A stretch of DNA of 64,000 bases from Micropruina glycogenica (GTDB lineage: Bacteria > Actinomycetota > Actinomycetes > Propionibacteriales > Propionibacteriaceae). Below the pieces are notes generated by a model. It saw only the letters and a program-made list of their open reading frames with translations, did no database searches and was not told the DNA's origin. Position 1 is the stretch's first letter. Each line of letters starts with the position of its first letter. The position numbers were made by a program, and so were the translations under genes. Location: the NCBI RefSeq assembly GCF_039524395.1, contig NZ_BAAAGO010000022.1. One strand, given 5' to 3'. Shown piece after piece: positions 15,295-23,876 of the stretch.

Positions 15295-17825
15295 GGGCGC
15301 CGATGAGCTGGCTGCGCGACTGGGTCGCGCTGCCGCAGACCGTGACCGGCGACGAGTTGGCGCAGGCCCTGGTGCGCGCCGGCCTCGAGGTCGAAACCGT
15401 CGAGAGCGTCGGCGGCGGCGTGGGCCCGCTGGTGGTCGGCCGCGTGGTCGACTTCGTCGACGAGCCGCAGAAGAACGGCAAGATCATTCGCTGGTGCCAT
15501 CTCGACGTGGGTGCCGCGCAGGCTCCTGACGTGCCGCCGGCGCCGGTCGAGGGTCGTCCGGTCACCGCGGGGGTGCGGGGCATCATCTGTGGTGCGCACA
15601 ACTTCGCCGTTGGTGACCTCGTTGTGGTCGGGCTGCCCGGCACCGTGCTGGCCGGCGGGTTCACGCTCAGCTCGCGCAAGACCTACGGGCACATTTCAGA
15701 CGGCATGATCTGCGCCGAGGACGAGCTGGGCATCGGCGTCGACCACAGCGGCATCATCGTGCTGCCCGAGTCGTCGGGTTTGGTGCCGGGTGATGACCCG
15801 GCGGCCTTCTTGGGGCTCGGCGACGAGGTGCTCGACATCAACGTGTCACCCGACATGGCCTACTGCATGTCGATTCGCGGGCTGGCCCGTGAGGCCGGCC
15901 AAGCGCTCGGCGTGCCGTTCACTGACGTGGTCGACCGGTCGGTGCCCGCGCCGGTGGCCGACGGCTACCCGGTGCTGCTCGACGACCCGGCCTGTGCGTT
16001 GTTCGTGGCGGTGGGCGTATCGGGCATCGACCCCTCGGCGCAATCGCCGCGCTGGCTGCAGCGCCGGCTGACCATGGCCGGCATGCGGCCCATCTCGCTG
16101 CCCGTGGACGTCACCAACTACGTGATGCTCGAAGTGGGGCAGCCGTTGCACGCCTACGACGCGAGCAAGCTGCGCGGGCCGATCGTGGTGCGCAAGGCGG
16201 TCGAGGGCGAGACCATCGTGACGCTCGACGACGTCAAGCGGACGTTGTCGGCCGACGACCTGCTGATCACCGACGACTCGGGCCCGATCGGCATCGCGGG
16301 CGTGATGGGTGGCGCGACCACCGAATGCGACCCGAACACGACCGACATCGTGCTCGAGGCGGCCGCCTTCGACCCGGCCACGGTGTCGCGGGCGATGCGC
16401 CGGCACGGGCTGCCGTCCGAGGCGTCCAAGCGATTCGAGCGGGGCACCGACCCGGCCGCCACCTACGCCGCGGCACACCTGGCCGCGCGGCTGCTGGTCG
16501 AACTGGGTGGGGGTGTGCTGGCGAGCGCCGAGACCGTCGCGGGTGCGGTGCCGGCCATGCCGTCGCAGACGATGGCGACCGACCTGCCGAGCAAGATCCT
16601 GGGGCTTGAGGTGCCCGCCGCTCGCGTGGTCGAGATTCTGCGCGCCAGCGGGGTCGAGGTCACCGAGGCAAACGGCGCCGTCGAGTTGCTGCCGCCCACC
16701 TGGCGGCGCGACCTGCGCGACCCCTACGACTACGTCGAAGAGGTGGGCCGCAAGATCGGCTTCGACGAGATTCCGTCGATCGTGCCCACCCCGCCCGCCG
16801 GGCGCGGGCTGACCAGGGCCCAGGTGATTCGTCGGGCGGTGACGCATGCGCTGGCCGACGCCGGGTTCGTGCAGGTGCTGCAGTTGCCGTTCGCCTCGGG
16901 TGACGACCTCGACAAGCTGGGCCTGCCCGCCGACGACCGCCGGCGGGCCACCGTGCGGCTGGCCAACCCGCTGGCCGAAACGAGCCCGTACCTGCGCACC
17001 ATGCTGCTGCCCGGGTTGTTCGTCGCGGTGCAGCGCAACACCTCGCGCGGCAACGACGACCTGGCGCTGTTCGAGGCCGGGGCGGTGTTCCGGGCCGGTT
17101 CGGGCGCGGCGGCTCCGATGCCGGGGGTCGAGCAGCGGCCGTCCGATGCCGAGCTGGCCGCGATCGAGGCGGCGATTCCGCCGCAGCCGTGGCATCTGGC
17201 CGCGGTGCTGACCGGCGACTGGAAGCCGGCGGGCTGGACGGGCCCGGCGGAGCCGGCGTCGTGGCGGCAGGCGTTGGCGTTCGCCGACGTGGCGGCCGGG
17301 GCGGCGGGCGTGGAGGTTCGGCGTGAGGCCGACGACCATGCGCCGTTCCATCCGGGCCGGTGCGCGAAACTGCTGGTCACGGCCGCGGACGGCACCGAGG
17401 TGCTGTTCGGCCACGCCGGTGAACTGCACCCGCTGGTGTGCCGGGCGTTCGGGCTGCCGGCCCGCACGGCTGCCGCCGAGGTGAGCCTCGACGTGCTGAT
17501 CGCCGTGGCGCCGGGCGGCGGCACGATCGGGCAGTTGTCGCCGCACCCCGTAGCCAAAGAAGACGTGGCACTGGTCGTCGACGAGACGGTCAGCGCAGGT
17601 GAGTTGCAGGCCGCCCTGGTGGCCGGCGCGGGCGAGTTGCTGGAGTCGATACGGCTGTTCGACATCTACCGCGGCTCCCAGATCGCGGACGGTTCGAAGT
17701 CGTTGGCCTACGCGCTGCGCTTCCGCGCCCCCGACCGCACGTTGAAGGACGCCGAGATCGCGGCGGCCCGTGACGCGGCGGTGGCCGAGGCCGTCCGGCA
17801 GTTCGGGGCGGTTCAGCGCGCCTGA
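15291..17825 (+). CDS. pheT: Phenylalanyl-tRNA synthetase beta subunit
   Basis: Protein of 844 residues that recognises tRNA-Phe and edits mischarged tyrosine. Domains follow the normal order: N-terminal EMAP/OB tRNA-binding fold (about 40-160, 'GVRGIICGAHNFAVGDLVVV'), B3/4 editing domain, B5 DNA-binding-like domain, catalytic-like core, and a C-terminal anticodon-binding FDX-ACB domain ('QLSPHPVAKEDVALVVDETV' to the end, with 'DIYRG' and 'KSLAYALRFRAPDRTL'). It overlaps pheS by 4 nt. Repeats begin 3 nt after its stop. Confidence 0.96.
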   Translation: MRAPMSWLRDWVALPQTVTGDELAQALVRAGLEVETVESVGGGVGPLVVGRVVDFVDEPQKNGKIIRWCHLDVGAAQAPDVPPAPVEGRPVTAGVRGIICGAHNFAVGDLVVVGLPGTVLAGGFTLSSRKTYGHISDGMICAEDELGIGVDHSGIIVLPESSGLVPGDDPAAFLGLGDEVLDINVSPDMAYCMSIRGLAREAGQALGVPFTDVVDRSVPAPVADGYPVLLDDPACALFVAVGVSGIDPSAQSPRWLQRRLTMAGMRPISLPVDVTNYVMLEVGQPLHAYDASKLRGPIVVRKAVEGETIVTLDDVKRTLSADDLLITDDSGPIGIAGVMGGATTECDPNTTDIVLEAAAFDPATVSRAMRRHGLPSEASKRFERGTDPAATYAAAHLAARLLVELGGGVLASAETVAGAVPAMPSQTMATDLPSKILGLEVPAARVVEILRASGVEVTEANGAVELLPPTWRRDLRDPYDYVEEVGRKIGFDEIPSIVPTPPAGRGLTRAQVIRRAVTHALADAGFVQVLQLPFASGDDLDKLGLPADDRRRATVRLANPLAETSPYLRTMLLPGLFVAVQRNTSRGNDDLALFEAGAVFRAGSGAAAPMPGVEQRPSDAELAAIEAAIPPQPWHLAAVLTGDWKPAGWTGPAEPASWRQALAFADVAAGAAGVEVRREADDHAPFHPGRCAKLLVTAADGTEVLFGHAGELHPLVCRAFGLPARTAAAEVSLDVLIAVAPGGGTIGQLSPHPVAKEDVALVVDETVSAGELQAALVAGAGELLESIRLFDIYRGSQIADGSKSLAYALRFRAPDRTLKDAEIAAARDAAVAEAVRQFGAVQRA

Positions 17826-17828
17826 CCG

Positions 17829-17903
17829 GTAATGGGGACGGTTCCCATTACCGTTCACAGGGTTGCGTGGTGGGTATTGGGGACGGTTCCGATTACCGTT
17901 CAG
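17829..17903 (-). repeat. GGAACCGTCCCC dispersed repeats, copies 2 and 3
   Basis: Two inverted-orientation copies. The first (17829-17865) forms a perfect hairpin, GGTAATGGG ... CCCATTACC around a 7-nt loop. The second (17869-17903) is the complement of the copy at 4158. They sit immediately after pheT and could act as a termination or mRNA-stabilising structure. Confidence 0.8.
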
Positions 17904-17987
17904 GGTGGTCCGATGACTGGCGAAATCGTCCGTGACCACAGCAGCCACCGCATTCTGGCGCAGGTGCCCCTTGATTGGAGGTGAGCG

Positions 17988-18551
17988 GTGAGCACGATCT
18001 ATTACACCGCGACGACCTTGGACGGCTTTCTGGCCGACCCCGACGACTCGCTCGACTGGCTGTTTCGACAGAACCAAGAAGACGGCGGCCCGTTCGGCTA
18101 CGAGGCGTTCATCGCCAACGTGGGTGCCATCGCCATGGGGGCGACCACCTACGAGTGGGTACGCTCACACCTGGCCGCGTCAGGTGAGCCGTGGCCCTAC
18201 AAGCAACCGACCTGGGTGTTCACCCATCGCGACCTGCCGTTGATCGATGGGGCGGACGTCCGGTTGACCAACGGAGCCGTCGATCGGGTGCACGCCGACT
18301 TGACCAGGGCCGCTGATGGCACGGACGTCTGGATCGTCGGCGGGGGAGCGCTGGCCGCCGACTTCGCCCGGGCGGGCCTGCTCGACGAGATCGTGGTCAG
18401 CATCGCGCCGGTCACCCTGGGCGCTGGACGTCCGCTGCTGTCGGGACGGTTCGACCTGCAGTTGTTAGACACCGGGCGCAATGTGGACTTCGTGTGCGCG
18501 CGCTACCGCGTGGTGGGCATGCTGACCGAGGACCTGCCCGACGGAGAGTGA
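17988..18551 (+). CDS. Dihydrofolate reductase family protein (RibD C-terminal domain)
   Basis: Single-domain reductase of 187 residues. It starts 'MSTIYYTATTLDGFLADPDDSLDWLF' (given in parts: the strand and the D-G-F-L-A catalytic turn), has 'AIAMGATTYEWV' and the NADPH-binding glycine segment 'VWIVGGGALAADFARAGLLDEI', and ends with 'PVTLGAGRPLLSG'. This is the actinobacterial DHFR/RibD-like group, usually of unknown substrate. GTG 17988 follows GGAGGTG. Dispersed repeats border it on both sides, so it looks like an independently transcribed gene. Confidence 0.88.
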   Translation: MSTIYYTATTLDGFLADPDDSLDWLFRQNQEDGGPFGYEAFIANVGAIAMGATTYEWVRSHLAASGEPWPYKQPTWVFTHRDLPLIDGADVRLTNGAVDRVHADLTRAADGTDVWIVGGGALAADFARAGLLDEIVVSIAPVTLGAGRPLLSGRFDLQLLDTGRNVDFVCARYRVVGMLTEDLPDGE

Positions 18552-18563
18552 TCCATCCCGGTC

Positions 18564-18645
18564 GTGAACGGTAATCGGAACCGTCCCCATTACCCACCAA
18601 GCAATCCCTGTGAACGGTAATCGGAACCGTCCCCATTACCCACCA
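18564..18645 (+). repeat. GGAACCGTCCCC dispersed repeats, tandem copies 4 and 5
   Basis: Two identical 36-bp units at 18564-18599 and 18610-18645, each GTGAACGGTAATCGGAACC followed by GTCCCCATTACCCACCA, separated by 10 nt. The second overlaps the 3' end of the cobA-GNAT gene and contains its stop codon (18636-18638, minus strand). Confidence 0.9.
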
Positions 18646-19871
18646 CGCGGCTTCACCATGCGCACGGTGATCGGAATCTGTGGCAGAAGCGGGTCGGCCC
18701 CGTCCACCACCGTGTAACCCGCCGCCGCGTACAGCCGCTGGTTTCGGTAGCTGTGGTGACCGGTGAACAGGGCGAACCGCGTCACCGACGAGGGTGCCTG
18801 GGCCTCGATGTGTTCCAGCAGCCGGCGTCCGATGCCCTGACCGGACTGGTCGGCGGCCACCATCAGCCGACCGATGTCCCAGTCGGTCTCGTGCGCGCGC
18901 GCTCGCACCGAGGCGATCAGCCGGCCGTCGCGGCGCAGCACCCAGGTCTCCCATTGAGCGAGGTCGGTCAGCACCGCCGCCAGATCTTCGTGCAGGGCCG
19001 GTATGTCCATGCTGTCGTTGTCGAGGGCCTCCTGCATCCAGCACGCGCGTTGCAGCACCAGCAGTTCGCCGGCGTCCGACTCGCGGGCGGGGCGCAACTC
19101 CTCGGTCACCGCCGGCGATTGCGAGGATGACTCCGCCACCGGCCTCGTCACCGCCAGTTCCAGCCCCGCGACGTCACCGATCACCACGATCGCCGGCGGA
19201 CGCACCCCCGCTGCGACCCGCGCGATGTCGCCCACCGTGCCGCGCACTGTGGTCATGGTCGGCAGCCAGGCGTCCGCCACGACCGCCGCCGGCGTGGTCG
19301 CCGGCGAGCCGTGCGCCACCAGTTCGGCGCAGATCGCGGCCAGGTTCGCCACCCCCATCAGCACGACGATGGTGTGCCCGGCCCTCGCCAGCGCACCCCA
19401 GTTGGTGGTCGAGGCGGCGTGCCCGGGCGGCACGTGCCCCGACACGACGGTGAACGCCTGCACGACGCCACGATGCGTGATCGGAATGCCGGCCAGCGCC
19501 GGCCCTGCGATCGACGACGACACCCCGGGTATCACTTCGACCGCAATGCCTGCCTCCGCGCAGGCGATCACCTCTTCGCCACCCCGGCCGAACACGAACG
19601 GGTCGCCGCCCTTGAACCGCACCACATGGCGTCCGGCGCGGGCATGTTCGATGAGCAGTTCGTTGATGCGCTGCTGCGACGTGCTTCGCCCGCCGGGCAG
19701 CTTGCCCACGTCGATCAGCAGCACGCCTGCGCGGCACTCGTCCAGGCTCGCCAGCGGCACCAGATGGTCGTAGAGCACCACGTCGGCCGAGCGCAGGGCG
19801 TCCAGGCCCGCGACGGTGAGCAGCCCCGGGTCGCCGGGCCCGCCGCCCACCAGGGTCACCCGGCCGGTCAT
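18636..19871 (-). CDS. cobA: Uroporphyrinogen-III C-methyltransferase fused to a GNAT acetyltransferase
   Basis: Residues 1 to about 245 are a complete SUMT, which methylates uroporphyrinogen III at C2 and C7 to precorrin-2 for siroheme or cobalamin. SAM and fold motifs are visible: 'VTLVGGGPGDPGLLTV', 'YDHLVP', 'VRFKGGDPFVFGRGGEE', 'VIPGVSSSIAGPALAGIPITHRG' (in parts). From about residue 258 a GNAT domain follows ('LRPARESDAGELLVLQRA', acetyl-CoA loop 'QSGQGIGRRLLEH', 'HHSYRNQRLYAAAGYTV'). Both domains look intact and in one frame. The start overlaps the hemL stop by 4 nt. The fusion is unusual; the role of the GNAT part is unknown. Confidence 0.88.
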   Translation of the reverse strand: MTGRVTLVGGGPGDPGLLTVAGLDALRSADVVLYDHLVPLASLDECRAGVLLIDVGKLPGGRSTSQQRINELLIEHARAGRHVVRFKGGDPFVFGRGGEEVIACAEAGIAVEVIPGVSSSIAGPALAGIPITHRGVVQAFTVVSGHVPPGHAASTTNWGALARAGHTIVVLMGVANLAAICAELVAHGSPATTPAAVVADAWLPTMTTVRGTVGDIARVAAGVRPPAIVVIGDVAGLELAVTRPVAESSSQSPAVTEELRPARESDAGELLVLQRACWMQEALDNDSMDIPALHEDLAAVLTDLAQWETWVLRRDGRLIASVRARAHETDWDIGRLMVAADQSGQGIGRRLLEHIEAQAPSSVTRFALFTGHHSYRNQRLYAAAGYTVVDGADPLLPQIPITVRMVKPRGG

Positions 19872-21247
19872 GCTGCGCCCAGGGCGGCCCGCGCCGCACC
19901 CGGTAGAGCCTCGACGATGCGATTCAGCGCCGCGTCGTCGTGCGCGGCCGACAAGAACCACGCCTCGTAGCCCGACGGCGGCAGCGCCACCCCCGCGTCG
20001 AGCATCGCGTGGAAGAAGCGGGCGAAGGCTGCCGAATCCTGCCGCTGAGCGGCGGCGTAGTCGGTGATGGGGCGGTCGAAGTCACCGAAGAACACCGTGA
20101 ACAAAGAGCCCGCGGACTGAACCAGATGCGGCACTCCAACCTCGAACAGGGCCTCGTTCACCGCGGCCTGCAGGTCGCTCGACACCGCGTCCACGGCCGC
20201 GTAGACGTTGATGTCGGCCAGTCGCAGCGTGGCGATGCCGGCCGCGGTGGCCAGCGGATTACCCGACAGGGTGCCCGCCTGGTACACCGGCCCGAGCGGC
20301 GCCAGCAGGTCCATCACGTCGGCGCGTCCGCCGATCGCGGCCAGCGGCATGCCGCCGCCGACCACCTTGCCGAAGGTGAACAGGTCGGGAGCCGCGTTGG
20401 GCGAGCCCGTCGAGGCCTTGGGGGCGGGGGCGGTGGTCTCGACAAGCTCGACCAAGGGTGGTGTCTCGACCAGCGGTGGGGTCTCGACCGCAGAACGCTC
20501 CAGCCCCCACCAACCGCTTCGATGCACGCGAAAACCGGTGAGCACCTCGTCGAAGATCAACAATGCGCCGTGCCGTGCGGTGATCGCGCGCAGAAAGGCG
20601 TTGAAGCCGACCGCCGGCGGCACCACGCCCATGTTCGCCGGTGCCGGTTCGGTGATCACCGCCGCGATCTGGTCGGGGTAGGCGTCGAACACCGCCTCAA
20701 GCGCGGCCTCGTCGTTGTACGGCACCACGATCGTCTGCCCGGCCGTCGCCGCGGTCACCCCGGCAGACCCCGGCAACCCCTGCGTCGCCACCCCCGAGCC
20801 GGCCGCGGCCAGCAGGCCGTCCGAATGGCCGTGGTAGCAGCCGGCGAACTTGACGATCAGGTCGCGTCCGGTGGCGCCACGGGCCAGCCGAATCGCGGTC
20901 ATGCACGCCTCGGTGCCGGTCGACACGAAGCGCACCTTGGCCGCCTCGGGCACCCGCGCCCGGACGGCCTCGGCCAGTTCCACCTCGGCCTCGGTCGGCG
21001 CTCCGAACGACAGTCCGCGGGCGGCGGCCTCTTGCACCGCGCGCACCACCTCGGGGTGCGCGTGGCCGAGCAGCGCCGGCCCCCACGAGCCCACCGCGTC
21101 GACGTATTCGCGGCCGTCGGTGTCGTACAGGTAGGGCCCCGACGCCCGAGCGATGAACACCGGGTCGCCACCCACCGAGCCGAACGCCCGCACGGGGGAG
21201 TCGACGCCGCCGGGGATCACCCTGCACGCGCGTTGGTACAAGCTCAT
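19868..21247 (-). CDS. hemL: Glutamate-1-semialdehyde 2,1-aminomutase
   Basis: PLP enzyme of 459 residues that converts glutamate-1-semialdehyde to 5-aminolevulinate (C5 pathway). Motifs include 'YVDAVGSWGPALLGHAHPEV', 'VSTGTEACMTAIRLARGATGR', 'KFAGCYHGHSDGLLAAAGSG' and the Schiff-base lysine K294 in 'DLFTFGKVVGGGMPLAAIGG'. Between residues about 251 and 286, just before that lysine, is an insertion absent from normal HemL, built from VETPPLVE/VELVET units encoded by a dispersed DNA repeat. The reading frame stays open. It lies 13 nt after hemB in the operon. Confidence 0.94.
   Translation of the reverse strand: MSLYQRACRVIPGGVDSPVRAFGSVGGDPVFIARASGPYLYDTDGREYVDAVGSWGPALLGHAHPEVVRAVQEAAARGLSFGAPTEAEVELAEAVRARVPEAAKVRFVSTGTEACMTAIRLARGATGRDLIVKFAGCYHGHSDGLLAAAGSGVATQGLPGSAGVTAATAGQTIVVPYNDEAALEAVFDAYPDQIAAVITEPAPANMGVVPPAVGFNAFLRAITARHGALLIFDEVLTGFRVHRSGWWGLERSAVETPPLVETPPLVELVETTAPAPKASTGSPNAAPDLFTFGKVVGGGMPLAAIGGRADVMDLLAPLGPVYQAGTLSGNPLATAAGIATLRLADINVYAAVDAVSSDLQAAVNEALFEVGVPHLVQSAGSLFTVFFGDFDRPITDYAAAQRQDSAAFARFFHAMLDAGVALPPSGYEAWFLSAAHDDAALNRIVEALPGAARAALGAA
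20390..20497 (-). repeat. Repeat-derived insertion within hemL
   Basis: Contains GGTCTCGACAAGCTCGACC (20435-20453, the complement of GGTCGAGCTTGTCGAGACC) plus partial units GTGTCTCGACC and GGTCTCGACC. The same 19-bp family occurs at 28179, 28209, 48769, 48802 and 52462. It encodes the extra about 36 residues of HemL in frame. Confidence 0.8.
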
Positions 21248-21260
21248 CGTTCTGCCTCAC

Positions 21261-22232
21261 TCATGACAGGCCCTTCGCCAGTTCGATCGCCGCGTAGGTG
21301 AGCACGATGTGCGCACCCGCGCGCACGATCGCCGTGACGGCCTCGGCCAACGCGCGGTCGCGGTCGATCCAGCCCCGCTCGGCCGCCGCCCACACCATCG
21401 CGTACTCGCCCGACACGTGGTAGGCCGCCACCGGCACCGACGACTGGGCGGCCACGTCGGCCAGCACATCGAGGTAGTAGCCGGCCGGCTTCACCATCAG
21501 CAGGTCGGCACCCTCGGCTTCGTCGAGCGCGGCCTCGCGGACGCCCTCACGCCGATTCGCCGGATCTTGCTGGTAGGTGCGCCGGTCGCCGGACAGAGAG
21601 GAGTTCACGGCCTCGCGGAACGGCCCGTAGAACGCCGAGGCGTACTTGGCGGCGTAGGCGAGAATCGCCACGTCGTCGAATCCGGCCGCGTCGAGGCCGG
21701 TGCGAATCGCAAGCACCTGGCCGTCCATCATTCCCGACGGCCCCACCACGTGCGCCCCCGCCACGGCCTGGCTGACCGCCAACTCGACGTACCGCTCAAG
21801 GGTGGCGTCGTTGTCGACCCGTCCGACCTGATCGAGCACGCCGCAGTGGCCGTGATCGGTGAACTCGTCGAGGCACGTGTCGGCCATCACCACCAGGTCG
21901 TCGCCCACCGCGTCGCGCACGGCGCTCAACCCCCGGTTCAGAATGCCGTCGGGTGCCCAACCCATCGAGCCGTAGGCGTCCTTGTCTTCCGGCTTGGGAA
22001 CGCCGAACAGCATGATGCCCTTCAGCCCGGCGTCCACGGCCAGGCGGGCCTCGTCGGCCACCGAGCGCAACGTGTGCTGCACCACGCCCGGCAGCGAGGT
22101 GATGGGCGCGGGCTCGGTCAGCCCGTCGGCGACGAACACCGGCAGCACCAGTTGTGCAGGGTGCACCCGGGTTTCGGCCACCAGCGATCGCATGGCGGAC
22201 GTCGTTCTCAACCGGCGAGGGCGAATGATCAT
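21261..22232 (-). CDS. hemB: Delta-aminolevulinic acid dehydratase (porphobilinogen synthase)
   Basis: Condenses two 5-aminolevulinate molecules to porphobilinogen. The protein has 323 residues. Both Schiff-base lysines are in context: 'ILAYAAKYASAFYGPFREA' and 'EGADLLMVKPAGYYLDVL'. The active-site metal loop reads 'DTCLDEFTDHGHCG', a mixed type with two of the zinc cysteines and an Asp replacing another, so metal use may differ from the pure zinc enzymes. The start ATG 22232 overlaps the hemCD stop by 4 nt. Confidence 0.96.
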   Translation of the reverse strand: MIIRPRRLRTTSAMRSLVAETRVHPAQLVLPVFVADGLTEPAPITSLPGVVQHTLRSVADEARLAVDAGLKGIMLFGVPKPEDKDAYGSMGWAPDGILNRGLSAVRDAVGDDLVVMADTCLDEFTDHGHCGVLDQVGRVDNDATLERYVELAVSQAVAGAHVVGPSGMMDGQVLAIRTGLDAAGFDDVAILAYAAKYASAFYGPFREAVNSSLSGDRRTYQQDPANRREGVREAALDEAEGADLLMVKPAGYYLDVLADVAAQSSVPVAAYHVSGEYAMVWAAAERGWIDRDRALAEAVTAIVRAGAHIVLTYAAIELAKGLS

Positions 22233-23800
22233 GATTGTTCCTTTCGCAGCGCCACCAGCGCGTCGACCAGGCCCGCAGCGGTCGCTTCGGTCGCCGTGCC
22301 TACGACGTCGAACCCGAGGGCAGCCGCGGCGGCGGCACTGGTCGCGCCCAGCGCAACCACCGGCGGACCAGGCATATCGAGCAGTTCGCTGGCCGCGCGT
22401 GCCACGGACGGAGCCGTCACCACGAAGACGTCGTAGTCGGGCCAGGCGTCTGCGATCGTCGCGTCCACGGACGTCACCGGCATGGTTCGATACACCGGCA
22501 CGGGCACGACGTTCCAGCCGCGGGCAGCGAGCGCCTCGGCCAGGTCGGGGGCCGGGTCGGCCGCACCGGGAATCAGCACCGTGCCGGGGCCGTCGGCGAA
22601 GACGCCGGCCAGCGCGGCGCCCCCCGAACCGTTCGTGGGCTTCAGCCCCACCCTTAGTCCGGCCTCTCGTAGGGCCGCGGCGGTGGCGTCACCCACCGCG
22701 GCGATCGTCGTGCCCAGCGGAATCTCGGTTGCCAGGTCGACCCCACCCTCGGTGAGCACCCGAACGGTGCGGGCCGAGGTGAACGCGATCACGTCGGGGG
22801 CCTCGGTGAGCGCCTGCACGAACGGCCGCACAGCGAGCGGTTCGGTGACGGTGAAGGCCTGCGTGTTGACGGTCGTGCGTTCGGCCTCGAGCACGTCCGC
22901 CAGCCCGGACGGCGGGATCAGCACCCGAAGCCCGCGCAGCGGCGCGACCTCGGCGGCCACCCGCAGGGCGAGCTCGTCGGCCGAAGCGATCGGTCCTACG
23001 ACGATCGAGCGACGCGCCCCCGCGCCGGTTGCCAACACGGCGTGAATGCTCAGGTCACCGAGGTTGGCTCGGGCCAGCGCACCGAACGGCGCGGCGCACC
23101 CCGCTTCGACCGCCCGCATCGCCGCCCGTTCGAGCTCGACGGCGGCCCGGGTGCCGGGGTCGTCCAGCCGCGCCAGCAGCTCGATCATCGGCAGGTCGTC
23201 GCTGCGGCATTCGATCGCCAGGGCGCCCTGAGCCGGCGCAGGCATCATGTCGAGCGTGCCGAGGTACTGGGTGATCGCCCCGGCCAGGCCGAGTCGGTGC
23301 AGGCCGGCGGCCGCCAGCACCACTGCGTCCAAATCCTTGCCGACGCGAGCCAGCCGGGTATCGACGTTGCCGCGAATGTCGGCCACCCGCAGGTCTGGAC
23401 GGGTCAGTGCCAGTTGCGCCGCCCGGCGAGGTGACCCGGTGCCCACCCACGAGCCGGCGGGCAGGGCGTCGAGGGTGAAGTTGTTGCGGGCGCACAGGGC
23501 GTCGCGGGCGTCCTCGCGCTCGGGAATGGCGGCGATGGTGAGGCCCTCAGCAGGCCTGGTGGGCAGGTCTTTCAGCGAGTGCACCGCCAGATCGCAGTCG
23601 CCGGCCAGTACCGCCTCGCGCACGGCCGCCACGAACACCCCGACCCCGCCGAGGCTCGACAAGGGAGCGGTGCTCACATCGCCCAAGGTCCGCACGCGCA
23701 CGAGTTCGACCTCGGCACCCAGGTTGCGCAGGGCGTCCGCGATCAGTCCCGACTGCGCCAACGCCAGTCGTGAGCCGCGGGTCGCCAGCCTGATCTGCAC
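22229..23800 (-). CDS. hemC/hemD: Fused hydroxymethylbilane synthase - uroporphyrinogen-III synthase
   Basis: A 523-residue bifunctional protein. Residues 1 to about 290 are HemC: 'IRLATRGSRLALAQSG', 'FVAAVREAVLAGDCDLAVHSLKDLP', 'DIRGNVDTRL', and the dipyrromethane cofactor cysteine C235 in 'EAGCAAPFGA'. From about 291 the HemD fold follows, with 'IAFTSARTVRVL', 'AAVGDATAAALREAGLRV' and 'DVFVVTAPSVARAASELL'. Together they make uroporphyrinogen III from porphobilinogen. The start is GTG 23800. It is the first gene of the overlapping hemCD-hemB-hemL-cobA operon; hemA is not in the window. Confidence 0.93.
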   Translation of the reverse strand: MQIRLATRGSRLALAQSGLIADALRNLGAEVELVRVRTLGDVSTAPLSSLGGVGVFVAAVREAVLAGDCDLAVHSLKDLPTRPAEGLTIAAIPEREDARDALCARNNFTLDALPAGSWVGTGSPRRAAQLALTRPDLRVADIRGNVDTRLARVGKDLDAVVLAAAGLHRLGLAGAITQYLGTLDMMPAPAQGALAIECRSDDLPMIELLARLDDPGTRAAVELERAAMRAVEAGCAAPFGALARANLGDLSIHAVLATGAGARRSIVVGPIASADELALRVAAEVAPLRGLRVLIPPSGLADVLEAERTTVNTQAFTVTEPLAVRPFVQALTEAPDVIAFTSARTVRVLTEGGVDLATEIPLGTTIAAVGDATAAALREAGLRVGLKPTNGSGGAALAGVFADGPGTVLIPGAADPAPDLAEALAARGWNVVPVPVYRTMPVTSVDATIADAWPDYDVFVVTAPSVARAASELLDMPGPPVVALGATSAAAAAALGFDVVGTATEATAAGLVDALVALRKEQS

Positions 23801-23876
23801 TCATCCGATCTTGCCTTACCAGCACCGTGGGCATGTGCCAGATCCGTCGGGTGAGCCGAATGAGGCGCTACTCGCG

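Noticed and set aside
17829..18645. CRISPR array from the repeated 36-bp units
   Set aside because: Only two tandem units with a 10-nt spacer, other copies dispersed and inverted, and no cas genes.
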